A model generated the notes under the pieces. It was not told the origin of the DNA, searched no databases, and worked only from the letters and a program-made list of their open reading frames with translations. Positions 7,528 through 16,336 of a stretch of DNA of 64,000 nucleotides are shown one piece after another; within the stretch, counting starts at the first letter, position 1; each line of letters begins with the position of its first letter. Both the position numbers and the translations under genes were made by a program. Location of the stretch: NCBI GenBank assembly GCA_020974905.1, contig CP087563.1, forward strand, positions 5,394,001 to 5,458,000. The letters are read 5' to 3'. This stretch comes from Planctomycetes bacterium syqfu (lineage in GTDB: Bacteria > Planctomycetota > Phycisphaerae > Phycisphaerales > Phycisphaeraceae).

Positions 7528-8916
7528 TCACTTGGTTGACGTGTCGGTTTTAGTGGCATCCGCTTTGGGCTTTGGGGCCGGCTTTTTCTTTTCAGTCTTC
7601 TTCTCTGCAGATGCTTTTTTCTTTTTGGTGTCTGCGGTCTTGTCCAACTGGTCCTGACGTTTTTGCTTCATGGCATCGATCAACGCCTGCTCCTCTTGAG
7701 CCTGCTCTTGCTTGGTGGGTTTTTCCTGGGGGATGAGCCAGTTGAGCTTGACGATTAACGGGCGGTGATCCGCACCATTGGTCTGCGCCATGCCGCGTTC
7801 GACGGTGACGAGTTGTTCAGAGTGCAGACAGTGGTCCACGGGGATTTCACCAATGGGAAAACCTCCACTGGCCGGCCACGTCGCCTGGATGCCAAAGCCG
7901 ATCTGTGAGTTGTTTAATCCTGTCTTCTGCAAAAGGTCAGAGAAATGGGCAGACCAGGGTGTGGCGTTGAAGTTGCCCATGACCACCACTGGATCATCCT
8001 GTTCGTTGACCCATTGGACAATCCCCTCAATGTGTTTTTTGTATTGCTGAGCACCATTGGGAGACCACGGGCCAGGCAGGTGCACCATGAGCAGTTGGAA
8101 CTGTCGATCGTACCACTGCACGGTGGCGGTGATGGCAGGCGTGCTGAGTTTATCCTGTGTCAGGCTGATGGTGCCCGACGCAGTGATGCGAATTTTCGGG
8201 GGCAGGGAGACGCGCGAGAGCATCGCTATGCCGTAGTCGTCATCCTGTGGCATGGAGTTGTGAATGCGGTAGGGCGTCCCATGCATACTCAGTTGTTTGA
8301 GGGTGGCTTCGGTGATGCTTTGAGCAAGGATGATGTCGGCCTGACCGTCGTTGATGAGATTCATGACATGTTCACTGCCACGCTCAGCAACGTTCATGTC
8401 CAGATTCATGATCATCAACGGTTCGTCGGAGACATGCCACATCAAACCGTCACGCATCACCTTGGCATCTTCGTCATAGCGAATGATCTGTGCCATGTTG
8501 GTATTGCGTGGCTCGGGTTCTTCACCGTTGGCAATGGCTTGGGCTTGCTTGGCCTGTTTGGTTTGTTCTTCGAGAAGCATGCGCTCCTGGACTTTGATCT
8601 GCTGATCCGTGGGGATGTACAGCGGAATGATGAGCACGACATTCAACGCAATCGGCAGAAGCAGCAATAGGCCCCAGAGAAATCGCTTGGTGACAAACAG
8701 GGCAAGCATCACCCCGACGAGAATCAAGGCATACTGCGGGCGGTAGTTGGCAAGGATATCAAACGGCCACCAGAGCAGTCCAAGGAACCCCAGGAACGTT
8801 GCCAATGCAGGGACACCACCACTGATCAACAAGAGCAAAGCTGCCTTGCGATGGCGCGACCGGTAAAGCCGCGGGGGGGCGGCTTCGAGGTCAAGTTGCT
8901 GTGCGTCATCTCGCAT
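7528..8916 (-). CDS. membrane-anchored endonuclease/exonuclease/phosphatase-fold protein
   Basis: From ATG 8916 (MRDDAQ, with GGAGA about 9 bp upstream) the product has 462 residues. Three hydrophobic segments in the first 130 residues anchor it in the membrane. The rest fits the EEP metal-dependent phosphodiesterase fold: DDDYGIAMLSR, VVMGNFNATPWS in place of the usual GDFN, PVDHCL, and the C-terminal GADHRPLIVKL with the catalytic D-H pair. The G-N-F-N variant replaces the metal-linked Asp of GDFN with Asn, so activity is uncertain. The C-terminus is a Lys/Ala/Thr/Pro-rich tail of about 35 residues. Similar proteins are common in planctomycetes without a proven substrate. It lies upstream of panB on the same strand, separated by a repeat. 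Confidence 0.78.
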   Translation of the reverse strand: MRDDAQQLDLEAAPPRLYRSRHRKAALLLLISGGVPALATFLGFLGLLWWPFDILANYRPQYALILVGVMLALFVTKRFLWGLLLLLPIALNVVLIIPLYIPTDQQIKVQERMLLEEQTKQAKQAQAIANGEEPEPRNTNMAQIIRYDEDAKVMRDGLMWHVSDEPLMIMNLDMNVAERGSEHVMNLINDGQADIILAQSITEATLKQLSMHGTPYRIHNSMPQDDDYGIAMLSRVSLPPKIRITASGTISLTQDKLSTPAITATVQWYDRQFQLLMVHLPGPWSPNGAQQYKKHIEGIVQWVNEQDDPVVVMGNFNATPWSAHFSDLLQKTGLNNSQIGFGIQATWPASGGFPIGEIPVDHCLHSEQLVTVERGMAQTNGADHRPLIVKLNWLIPQEKPTKQEQAQEEQALIDAMKQKRQDQLDKTADTKKKKASAEKKTEKKKPAPKPKADATKTDTSTK

Positions 8917-9286
8917 CGTGTACGTCTCCGATGGGTAATGCCTATCTCTACAACAGGTTAACCCTCTACAGCGTCCTGCATTCAGACCCAAAGGTCAACA
9001 GATACTTGGGGGCTTTGTTGTAAAAAGTCATTATATTGCGTCGGTTAGATCATGGGGGCTTGGCCGCAAAATTTCCCGAATGTTGTTTTGGGACGCCCGA
9101 TAGACTTGGCCCCAAGGCGGATAACAACCCGATCCGGACGCTGGTCAATGGTTGATCCCATGATCTGGTGTAACCGGTGTATCCGTTGCTGATGGTCACG
9201 AATTGCCGCTTTGAATCCAAAATTTAAAATCTTCTTTCGCTCAGTCGTTATAATGCCCGTCTGTCTCAATTTTTGAAGGATGACCG
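8917..9286. other. intergenic region between divergent genes; promoter-like boxes only
   Basis: These 370 bp separate the divergent EEP-fold and LOG-family genes. I see a TATAAT on each strand: minus strand at 9035-9030 and plus strand at 9249-9254. I see no RNA gene, repeat or convincing coding frame. The minus-strand frame that crosses it runs into the LOG gene antisense and has no family features. Confidence 0.6.
9224..9254 (+). promoter_or_regulatory. putative promoter of the LOG-family gene
   Basis: A consensus -10 TATAAT (9249-9254) lies 32 bp before the ATG at 9287. The best -35 candidate, TTAAAA (9224-9229), is poor and has a 19-bp spacer, so only the -10 is convincing. Confidence 0.35.
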
Positions 9287-9835
9287 ATGCCCTGCAACAT
9301 TGCTGTGTATTGTGGATCAAGCAAACGAGCCGGCCAGGCGTTTCTGGATCAGGCGACCGCGGTCGGTACGGCAATCGGTCAGCGCGGCCACAATCTCGTC
9401 TGGGGCGCAGGCAGCATCGGACTCATGGGGGCTGTCGCCCGTGCGACCCAAGCAGCCGGTGGCAAAGTCATCGGCGTCATCCCCAAAGCCATGGACCATG
9501 TGGAGATCACTTACCAGGATTGCGATGAACTGATCTACACCGAGACCATGCGCCAGCGTAAGCACATCATGGACGAACGCTCCGATGTCTTCGTCGTTCT
9601 CCCCGGCGGGTTCGGCACCCTCGAAGAACTCATCGAAGTCATCACCCACCGACACCTTGCTTTCCATGACAAGCCCATCCTCATTCTCAATGTCGATGGT
9701 TTTTATGATCCAATGATCAAACTTTTTGAACACTTCATCGCCCATGACTTTGCCAAGGCAAAACACATGCAGGCCTTTGAAGTGCTCACGTCCGTCGATT
9801 CGCTTATCAGCCGACTTGACGAAGTGACCACTTAG
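9287..9835 (+). CDS. LOG-family protein (TIGR00730), cytokinin-type nucleotide phosphoribohydrolase
   Basis: The 182-residue product has the Rossmann-like LOG fold and its two signatures: GAGSIGLMGAVA, the usual G-G-x-x-G-L-M-G nucleotide loop, and PGGFGTLEELIEV with the catalytic Glu. MRQRKHIM corresponds to the conserved M-x-x-R-K substrate-binding segment. Characterised members release the base from nucleoside 5'-monophosphates, and many bacterial members are mis-annotated as lysine decarboxylase. Length equals the short LOG subgroup. The start at 9287 has AAGGAT about 6 bp upstream. A longer paralog of the other LOG subgroup is at 25.1-25.9 kb. The following aminotransferase gene starts 47 bp after the stop and may be co-transcribed. 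Confidence 0.9.
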   Translation: MPCNIAVYCGSSKRAGQAFLDQATAVGTAIGQRGHNLVWGAGSIGLMGAVARATQAAGGKVIGVIPKAMDHVEITYQDCDELIYTETMRQRKHIMDERSDVFVVLPGGFGTLEELIEVITHRHLAFHDKPILILNVDGFYDPMIKLFEHFIAHDFAKAKHMQAFEVLTSVDSLISRLDEVTT

Positions 9836-9882
9836 ATTTACAAGGTTCGTTTTACGCGAACGTCAACCCCTTGGAGGCTACC

Positions 9883-11058
9883 ATGCCCGTTCTTACCAAA
9901 ACCCGTTTACTGACCCCCGGCCCGACCGATGTCCCCTCAGACGTGCTCCTGGAAATGGCTCAGCCCATCATCCATCACCGCACCAAGCAGTTCCAGGCCA
10001 TCTTCGCGGAACTCTCCGAACGTCTGCAGCGTGTGTTCATGACATCCGAGCCCGTCCTCACCATCGCAGGCTCCGGCACGACTTCCTTCGAAGCTGCCCA
10101 GATCAACCTCGTCAAGCCCGGCTCCAAGGTGCTCACTATCGCCGGTGGTAAGTTCGGTGAACGTTGGCAGGACATTTATGACACCTATGCCGCCACCCTC
10201 GGCATCACCGAAAACATCAAGCTCAACGTCCCCTGGGGCGAAGCGGTCACCGCAGCACAGGTCGAGGAAGTCCTCAAGGCCAACCCCGATGTGAGTGTGG
10301 TCACTTTGGTCAACTCCGAAACCTCCACCGCCACCGCTGCTGATGTCCAGTCCATCGCCGCTGTGGTCTCCAAGACCGATGCACTGCTCATCGTCGACGG
10401 CATTACCTCCGTTGGTACGCTCCCCGTCAAGATGGATGAGTGGGGCATTGACGTTCTCGTCACCGGTTCACAAAAAGCCCTCATGCTCCCGCCCGGCCTT
10501 GGTTTTGTCGGTCTGGGTAAGCGTGCCCAAGCTCGTTTGGAAGAAGTCAAGCCCTGTGGTTACTACAACCTTGACCTTCGCAAGTGGCTTAAGAGTTGGG
10601 CTAAGAATGACGTGCCCTTCACCCCGCCGGTGAGCTTGATCCGCGGTCAGCGCGTTGCCCTTGAAATGATCGAAAACGAAGGTCTTGAAAACGTGTGGGC
10701 TCGCAGCGCCATGTTGGCCAAGGCTTCACGTGCAGGCTTTACTGCCATGGGTCTTGAACTCATCAGTAAGTCGCCCAGCGATTCGGTCACCGGTGCGTTC
10801 TACCCCGAAGGCATTTCCGATTCAGCCATCCGCAACGGCACCCGTGATAATCACAGCGTACACATCGCAGGTGGTCAGGATGGTCGCGGTGCTTCCTGGA
10901 AAGGCAAGATCTTCCGCATCTCCAACATGGGTTACGTCGATGCTGGTGATATCCTCGCCACGATGCATGCCATCGAAACTGAACTCATCGCCCAAGGCTA
11001 CAAGGTGAAACCCGGCACCGCCGTCGCCGCCGCCGGCGCCGTCTTCGCACAGGGTTGA
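9883..11058 (+). CDS. class V aminotransferase, serine/alanine-glyoxylate type
   Basis: The 391-residue product is a fold-type I PLP enzyme of the alanine--glyoxylate / serine--glyoxylate aminotransferase group. It begins with LLTPGPTDVP, has GSGTTSFEAA for phosphate binding, IVDGITSVG with the PLP-pairing Asp, and the Schiff-base Lys in TGSQKALMLPPGLGF; the C-terminal FRISNMGYVD is also typical. It would move an amino group to glyoxylate or pyruvate in serine, glycine or photorespiratory-type metabolism. The ATG at 9883 is chosen because GGAGG lies 5 bp upstream; a TTG at 9871 overlaps that site and is unlikely. The C-terminus ends in an Ala-rich tail. A related hydrogenase-linked or phosphoserine activity cannot be excluded. 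Confidence 0.88.
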   Translation: MPVLTKTRLLTPGPTDVPSDVLLEMAQPIIHHRTKQFQAIFAELSERLQRVFMTSEPVLTIAGSGTTSFEAAQINLVKPGSKVLTIAGGKFGERWQDIYDTYAATLGITENIKLNVPWGEAVTAAQVEEVLKANPDVSVVTLVNSETSTATAADVQSIAAVVSKTDALLIVDGITSVGTLPVKMDEWGIDVLVTGSQKALMLPPGLGFVGLGKRAQARLEEVKPCGYYNLDLRKWLKSWAKNDVPFTPPVSLIRGQRVALEMIENEGLENVWARSAMLAKASRAGFTAMGLELISKSPSDSVTGAFYPEGISDSAIRNGTRDNHSVHIAGGQDGRGASWKGKIFRISNMGYVDAGDILATMHAIETELIAQGYKVKPGTAVAAAGAVFAQG

Positions 11059-11119
11059 ATGAACTCACCCATTAAACCCTTGCGGTTTAGCACGCATTGC
11101 TCGCATGTGAATCTGTATC

Positions 11120-11190
11120 GTCATTCCCGCGCAGGCGGGAATCCAGTGGCATACAGCTGACGCTCACACAGTTCACTGGGCTTCCTGTCA
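11120..11190. repeat. RS3-like palindromic repeat, incomplete copy
   Basis: The element begins GTCATTCCCGCGC-AGG-CGGGAATCC and continues CAGTGGCATAC, then TGACGC, matching the full copy at 27806-27895. Its right half (CACTGG...TTCCTGTC) is degenerate and lacks the second hairpin. Confidence 0.75.
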
Positions 11191-11228
11191 ACGCCGTGAA
11201 CTGAAGGATTGATTGGCGATCAAAAACC

Positions 11229-11268
11229 AAACAGGCTGTGGATTCATCCTCCACAGCCTGTTTTGTTT
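11229..11268 (+). terminator. rho-independent terminator
   Basis: A perfect 14-bp stem (AAACAGGCTGTGGA, 11229-11242, with its complement at 11250-11263) and a 7-nt loop are followed by TTTTGTTTG. It lies 170 bp after the aminotransferase gene and ends that transcript. Confidence 0.85.
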
Positions 11269-11363
11269 GGTATGCTAACTGTTAATTCAGAATGAGAATG
11301 TTTCTTTTAACCCACTTTATATACCAAGAGCATTCACGTTTTTAGAGTAATTGAGTCTGGAAA

Positions 11364-11867
11364 ATGTTGACGAGTAAAGTTATCAGAAACATCTTTCTTT
11401 TTGCAGCCATACTTGTTTTTGAGATCATGATGATCAAGTCTGCCATAGCTACCTATGAAGTTAGATGGTGGCCTGTAGCAGAAGGTGAGATTGTCAGTTC
11501 AAAGATTGTGCGAGTAATAACGGGTAGAAGTTCGACAGGACGCATAAATGATGTCGTTTACAAATATACCGTTAATGGTAAGACTTATACATCTAAGGGT
11601 ATAAGACGTTTATCGCCAGAATATATTGAACCGGCTTATGCGGCTGCCATGGCAAAGATTTGGTATGTCGGTGCTCCTGTGAAAGTTTATTATTCTCCCT
11701 CAAACCCATCAGAAGCTTATTTACAATACAATTTGGATGCTGGAAACCTTGCTGTAACATTAGTACCGCTGTGTTTCCTGGTTTGTATTGCATGGGATAC
11801 GGTCACGCTTCTGAAGGGAGATTCAACAACATACCCATCTCTTGGTCTCAATCACAACAGTAAGTGA
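11364..11867 (+). CDS. DUF3592 membrane protein
   Basis: The 167-residue product has two hydrophobic helices, about 8-28 and 130-150, around a central beta-rich domain. The pattern W-x-x-x-x-G-x-I (WWPVAEGEIVSSKI), YKYTVNGKTYTSKGI, and the Y-x-x-G-x-x-V-x-V-Y-Y-x-P-x-x-P segment (YVGAPVKVYYSPSNPSEAYL) fits DUF3592. No biochemical role is known for the family; it is probably a membrane protein with an exposed beta domain. The gene is clearly richer in A+T than its neighbours and is flanked by a repeat and a terminator on the left, which would fit a recent arrival. It is isolated, with the opposite-strand ABC exporter ending 100 bp beyond it. Confidence 0.75.
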   Translation: MLTSKVIRNIFLFAAILVFEIMMIKSAIATYEVRWWPVAEGEIVSSKIVRVITGRSSTGRINDVVYKYTVNGKTYTSKGIRRLSPEYIEPAYAAAMAKIWYVGAPVKVYYSPSNPSEAYLQYNLDAGNLAVTLVPLCFLVCIAWDTVTLLKGDSTTYPSLGLNHNSK

Positions 11868-11966
11868 TGCAGTGCCGAAATAGAATTAGGCCAACATTGT
11901 AATAAGGCCCATCCAACTTAATTCCACTCGTTTAAACATCAATATTCTTTCCTGCTCTCTCATCTC

Positions 11967-13889
11967 TCACAACACATCCACCCCATCCGCGAACTGCCTC
12001 TGTCGACTGACCATTTCGTGATACATGCCCTGCTTGCGCATCAGATCTTCGTGGCGGCCGGTTTCGACGATTTGGCCTTCGTGCATCACCACGATCAGGT
12101 CGGCATGGGTGACGGTGCTCAACCGATGAGCAATCACAAACGTCGTGCGGTTGGCGTAGAGTTTGTCCAGGGCTGCTTGAATGAGTTGTTCGCTATGGGT
12201 GTCGAGGTTGCTGGTCGCTTCGTCAAGAACCAGAATGCGCGGGTCCGCCAGAATGGCTCGGGCGATGGCAATGCGCTGACGTTGTCCGCCGGAGAGTTTG
12301 ACACCGCGTTCGCCGATGAGCGTTTCAAATTGATCGGGTAACTCCATGATAAAGTCGTAGGCATTGGCGCTGCGGGCGGCTTGGATGACTTGTTGTTGAT
12401 CGACATCGCGTTTGCCGTAGCTGATGTTTTCGCTGACGGTCCCATCAAAGAGAAACGTCTCCTGCGGGACGACTGCTATGAGTCTGCGATAGCTAGCGAG
12501 TTTGTATCGGCGGATGTCCGTGCCGTTGAGTTGGATGCTGCCCGCGACGGGATCGTAAAACCGGGCGATCAGGTCGGTGATGGTGGTTTTGCCTGCACCG
12601 CTTGAACCGACCAACGCGACGACTGATCCGCCGGGGACGGTGAGCGAAAAATCCTTGATCACCGTGGTGTCATCGTTGTAGGCAAAGCTCATGTGATCAA
12701 ACGCTATGGTGTCGATATCAAGCGGGGCTTCGATGGCATCGGGTGCATCAGGTTTGTCCACGGGTTTATCGAACAATTCAAACACGCGCTCCATCGCTGT
12801 TAGACCTTCCTGGGTTTGATTCAGCGATGCAACGATGCGAAACACGGGGAAGAGCAACTGCGCGGTGTAGGCCTGGAATGCCATGATCTGCCCGAGTGTC
12901 GCAGCATTGTCCATGGCATGACTGAGGTACAGGTATCCGCCGACCCAGACAATGCCGATACCTGCGATGGGGATGAGCAGTTCCCAGATGCTGTCGACCA
13001 TGTGGGCATTGAAGATGCCAAACAGTCGCTTGCGCACCATGGTGTTGTCGGCGACGGCATAATCGTGTCGCTCACGGTTTTCTCTGCGAAAGGATCGCAC
13101 GACACGGATGCCGCTGAAGGCTTCGGTCGCTCGGGCGTCAATCTGATTACGATCCCGACCCGCTGAACGAAAGATCGGCCTGATCCGTTTGACCCATAGC
13201 AGTGACACCACCACCATCGGCGGGAGGACCGCCCAGACCACCAATGCCAACTTCCAGTTCCATACCAAGAGGATTGATGATGCAAAGATCACGCGCCACA
13301 TGGCTGCCAATGGTGACATCACCGCCATTTGCAATAAGCCCGTGGCTTTGTCGACATCGCCGGAGAGACGCGAGACGATCGTGCCGGTCTTCAGGTCATG
13401 CAATTCACTCAAGGGTAAATGCAGCAGGTGTCGATGTAGTCGTCGGCGAAGGCGCACGATAAACCGGTGATTCAGTGAAATGGTTTGCAGGTTGCGATAC
13501 ATCTCAAGGCTGCGACTGACAAACAGCAGCCCCAATACACCGAGGCTGGCCCACATCAATGCCTGCAATTGTTGGGGATGAGATAGTTCCCATTGATTGA
13601 CGAGAATTTTATCGGTGATCAAACCCGTTGCTGCGGGGAAGACCATTTCGCACGCTGCAGCGATGATGCCGATGATGACCAACTTGCCGACGGCAAAGCG
13701 ATAAGGCCAGATCAGATCCCGATAGCGCTTGAGATACGCACGTCGGTTTTCATTGGACAGTTGTCCTGATGTATCAGGTTTGTCTTGATCTTTGTCATCA
13801 TCATGAGGCTTTTTACGCCAAGCTTGCTGCTTGCGGAAAGCCGTGTAGCGTTGCCGTGATGAATGTTGTTGAGAATCTGCTTGATCCAA
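11967..13889 (-). CDS. ABC exporter, fused permease and ATPase (MsbA/BmrA type)
   Basis: The 640-residue product has a charged cytoplasmic N-terminus of about 60 residues. A six-helix transmembrane domain follows (about 65-370), then a C-terminal ATPase with Walker A VGSSGAGKTT, Q-loop VPQETFLFDG, signature LSGGQRQRIAIARAI and Walker B ILVLDEATSNLD. Such proteins act as homodimers and export lipids, peptides or drugs; the substrate cannot be read here. I accept the TTG start at 13889 because AGGGGGA lies 6 bp upstream and the first in-frame ATG would delete the start of the membrane domain. It is a single-gene unit with 637 bp of repeat-filled DNA upstream. Confidence 0.92.
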   Translation of the reverse strand: MDQADSQQHSSRQRYTAFRKQQAWRKKPHDDDKDQDKPDTSGQLSNENRRAYLKRYRDLIWPYRFAVGKLVIIGIIAAACEMVFPAATGLITDKILVNQWELSHPQQLQALMWASLGVLGLLFVSRSLEMYRNLQTISLNHRFIVRLRRRLHRHLLHLPLSELHDLKTGTIVSRLSGDVDKATGLLQMAVMSPLAAMWRVIFASSILLVWNWKLALVVWAVLPPMVVVSLLWVKRIRPIFRSAGRDRNQIDARATEAFSGIRVVRSFRRENRERHDYAVADNTMVRKRLFGIFNAHMVDSIWELLIPIAGIGIVWVGGYLYLSHAMDNAATLGQIMAFQAYTAQLLFPVFRIVASLNQTQEGLTAMERVFELFDKPVDKPDAPDAIEAPLDIDTIAFDHMSFAYNDDTTVIKDFSLTVPGGSVVALVGSSGAGKTTITDLIARFYDPVAGSIQLNGTDIRRYKLASYRRLIAVVPQETFLFDGTVSENISYGKRDVDQQQVIQAARSANAYDFIMELPDQFETLIGERGVKLSGGQRQRIAIARAILADPRILVLDEATSNLDTHSEQLIQAALDKLYANRTTFVIAHRLSTVTHADLIVVMHEGQIVETGRHEDLMRKQGMYHEMVSRQRQFADGVDVL

Positions 13890-14069
13890 TCGTCCCCCTG
13901 ACTTAATGATGTGCAGTGCGGTGTGTGCTTGTTATTGCGTCTCTTGTTTTGAGATCGATATTATCTATCGAGCGTCACGGATTGGCCAGTGAAAAGTAAA
14001 GCTTGGGGTGTGATATCGCTTTTAACAGCTATCAATCATGGCCAAGATGGACGGATTGGATGCATATCG

Positions 14070-14427
14070 CCGAGTCATCTTGACTTTCCCTTATACACAA
14101 ATTGCTTGAATCCAGCCCCGCTTATCAGTCGCTCAGTATGAATGAATCAAATTGTATGGCATGTTGTGCGATTTGTTTTTAACACGAAGGCACGAAGATC
14201 ACGAAGGACACAAAGACAAGACAGAAAGAGCTGTGCTCAAAGTCAGTGGTTGCCTTATACACGATACATTCCAAACAACCACTTACTTCGTACGCGGCTC
14301 TTTGCCTGATCAAAAAATGCCTTTCTTCGCGTCCTTCGTGATCTTCGTGCCTTTGCGTTTAATTTCTAATCGTTCGATAACGGGTGACGGGCAAAGATGT
14401 GTACAAGGGAAAGTCATCTTGACTCGG
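14070..14427. repeat. nested inverted-repeat element with CACGAAG arms
   Basis: There are three concentric layers. The outer 30-bp arms (14070-14099 and 14398-14427) match at 26 of 30 positions and contain AGTCA-TCT-TGACT. The middle arms (about 14176-14220 and 14321-14361) are about 40 bp of tandem CACGAAG variants in inverted orientation. The inner hairpin is AGTGGTTG (14245-14252) / CAACCACT (14276-14283). It carries no gene. The middle and inner layers recur in part at 7377-7505. Confidence 0.8.
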
Positions 14428-14457
14428 TGTCTGGCATTGCAGTTCAAATTGGATATC

Positions 14458-14500
14458 ACAAAAACAGACTGCACTCCAGATGAAGCGCAGCCTGTTTTTA
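14458..14500 (-). terminator. terminator-like hairpin downstream of the GH gene
   Basis: AAAACAG-x-CTGC pairs with GCAG-x-CTGTTTT around a 13-nt loop, with A-runs and T-runs on the two sides, so it could act on either strand. It lies 27 bp beyond the stop of the minus-strand glycosidase gene. Confidence 0.55.
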
Positions 14501-14526
14501 AGTTTCGAGATGCTTGTATTTCTTGA

Positions 14527-16143
14527 TTACGGTTTGACCAGAATCGCGCGATCCACTGCGATTAATTGCAGGTCGGATTCTTTTTGGGAAGCGCGGGGAT
14601 ATTTCTGAAAAATCTCAAAGGAGGGTTTGGGGCTGAAATCTTCATGGACAACGCCGAAGCCGGACTCACGGGGGGTTTTCTCTGCAAGGAATCCTTTGTC
14701 GCGGTAGTTGTACCAGAAGATTTTTTCGACAGCCGGATGCTTGAGCAGTGTGTTGAAGGTGTCCTGCATGGTCTGGGCTTGTTCGGCTTGCGTGATAATG
14801 GTGCCATCGTGTTTGGTGTAGGCACTCTGCCCGGTTTCGGTGATCCAGATGGGCATGTGTCCCAGGCCGGCTTTGACAAGTTGGCTGTACCAGTGATTAA
14901 TGTGATAGACCGCCATCTCCTTGTTGGGGTTGTAAGTGTGGACCGCCAGTCCGTCAAAGAGTTCGCCAAAGCCGTTGGCAAGCATGGTGTCAAACGCAAA
15001 GCTGTCGGACTTATCCAGGCCCCAGAGTGCAGCGTCGGTTAATGAGCCACTGAGAATCACCGCGGTTGGGTCTTCTTCGCGAATGACTTGAACGACGACC
15101 TTGGCCCACTGCATGTAGTCTTCGATGGACGACTTCCAGAACCCCAGCAGGTCCGGCTCGTTGACGATTTCATAACTGTCAATGTGCTTGCCCCAACGAC
15201 GTGTGACAAAGCGGACATACTCACGCAACGCATCAAAGTCCGTGGGTTTGTATCGCCAGAAGTCGTTATGCTCAGCACCGGATGAAACCCATTTGGGGCT
15301 GGTCCCAAGGATAATGTGGTTTTTGATTTGTGCTTCAGAGAGGCGATTGATCATCTGGTCATAACGCGCGATCATGTCCTGGTTCCACTGATCTTTGGAA
15401 GTCGGTTGCAGTGAGGCCCAGTTGATTCCCGTGCGTGCGGTTTGGACACCCAGTTGTTTGAACTGTGTAATGGCCTGATCGATCTGCTCATCCGTTTTGT
15501 AAAAATATTTCCAGGGGATGTGCTGACAGATGCCAAAGGGTTCATACGCACGCCCCTTAAAATCAGGTGTCGGCAGGTTCTTGGTCGAACGCGTAACACC
15601 CTCATCAAGCCGTGGCAAAGCAACCAGATTCACCGCAGTCACCAGCAAGCGGCCAGCATGTTCCACGCCAATATTAAACGTGTAACCGTTGATCCCTTTA
15701 GGCAGGAGATAGTTGATGACGCGCGTGTGTTGAGCACCGTTGGCTTCGCGAATCCAGGTCGATGGAATCCATGTTTTGTTGGGCGTGTCAGTGCGCATGG
15801 CAAAGAACCCACGCGCTTTGTCTTTGCCAGAATCAGCAGGACTTTCAAGTACGCGATAGGTGACCGTCAAGCGATAGCGACGATAGATATCAAGCAAACC
15901 AACCGGCGTCTTGATAAATGCGGTGTCATCGGTGTCGGTATTGACAGTGCCTTCGATGCCGTTGGCTGTGACTTTGCCAGCGTGTTGAATGATCATGGGA
16001 GAAGTGGGTTGGCCGACTTGCCAATCAATGATGGCTTTGCCGGTGACGGGTAAACGATCCGCCCAACTGGTTGTTGTGAGACCCAGCGTGATCAGCAGGA
16101 TCAGGCAGGACGTACCGAGTTTTGAGATTTTAGCGCACGACAT
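14527..16143 (-). CDS. secreted clan GH-A glycoside hydrolase (GH39/GH5-like)
   Basis: From ATG 16143 (AAAGG 7 bp upstream; a GTG at 16158 would overlap that site) the product has 538 residues. A signal peptide (about 1-29) precedes a beta-sandwich N-terminal module (about 30-180) and a TIM-barrel (about 200-510). The two catalytic glutamates are clear: E329 in YEIVNEPDLLG and E436 in IWITETGQS, the arrangement of GH39/GH5-type retaining enzymes. A conserved HTYNPN segment lies between them. It should hydrolyse a beta-linked oligo- or polysaccharide outside the cytoplasm. A LacI-type regulator gene lies 193 bp upstream on the same strand, which suggests sugar-controlled expression. Family assignment below clan level is uncertain. 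Confidence 0.8.
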   Translation of the reverse strand: MSCAKISKLGTSCLILLITLGLTTTSWADRLPVTGKAIIDWQVGQPTSPMIIQHAGKVTANGIEGTVNTDTDDTAFIKTPVGLLDIYRRYRLTVTYRVLESPADSGKDKARGFFAMRTDTPNKTWIPSTWIREANGAQHTRVINYLLPKGINGYTFNIGVEHAGRLLVTAVNLVALPRLDEGVTRSTKNLPTPDFKGRAYEPFGICQHIPWKYFYKTDEQIDQAITQFKQLGVQTARTGINWASLQPTSKDQWNQDMIARYDQMINRLSEAQIKNHIILGTSPKWVSSGAEHNDFWRYKPTDFDALREYVRFVTRRWGKHIDSYEIVNEPDLLGFWKSSIEDYMQWAKVVVQVIREEDPTAVILSGSLTDAALWGLDKSDSFAFDTMLANGFGELFDGLAVHTYNPNKEMAVYHINHWYSQLVKAGLGHMPIWITETGQSAYTKHDGTIITQAEQAQTMQDTFNTLLKHPAVEKIFWYNYRDKGFLAEKTPRESGFGVVHEDFSPKPSFEIFQKYPRASQKESDLQLIAVDRAILVKP

Positions 16144-16336
16144 AAGTGGACCTTTCACAAAGTCTGGTTCATGTTAACTGTCAGTCGACAGTTGGACACT
16201 TGTTATTGTTATTGCAGACGCGTTTGTCTGCATGCACGGGTTTGCTTTTTACGTTACCCGTCAGATTCATTCCCGTTGGTCAATCATCTGGCGGCTTGTG
16301 TTTGTTGGTTGATCCCAATACTCCTTTATCCACGTC

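Larger units (their letters stand above)
11059..11363. other. intergenic region with RS3-like repeat and terminator
   Basis: These 305 bp hold a degenerate ATTCCCGC-type repeat (11120-11190) and a strong terminator (11229-11268), described separately. Nothing else is recognised before the DUF3592 gene. Confidence 0.7.
13890..14526. other. intergenic region filled by a nested repeat element
   Basis: Of these 637 bp, 14070-14427 is a nested inverted-repeat element and 14458-14500 a terminator-like hairpin. The plus-strand open frame through it is a by-product of the CACGAAG repeat. No gene is supported. Confidence 0.75.

Noticed and set aside
9045-9374. 109-codon minus-strand open frame upstream of the LOG gene
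   Set aside because: Crosses the start of the LOG gene on the opposite strand and resembles no family; no ribosome-binding site.
14152-14526. 124-codon plus-strand open frame with peptide TRRHEDHEGHKD
   Set aside because: This peptide is the known by-product of translating CACGAAG repeats; the frame spans both inverted arms of the element.
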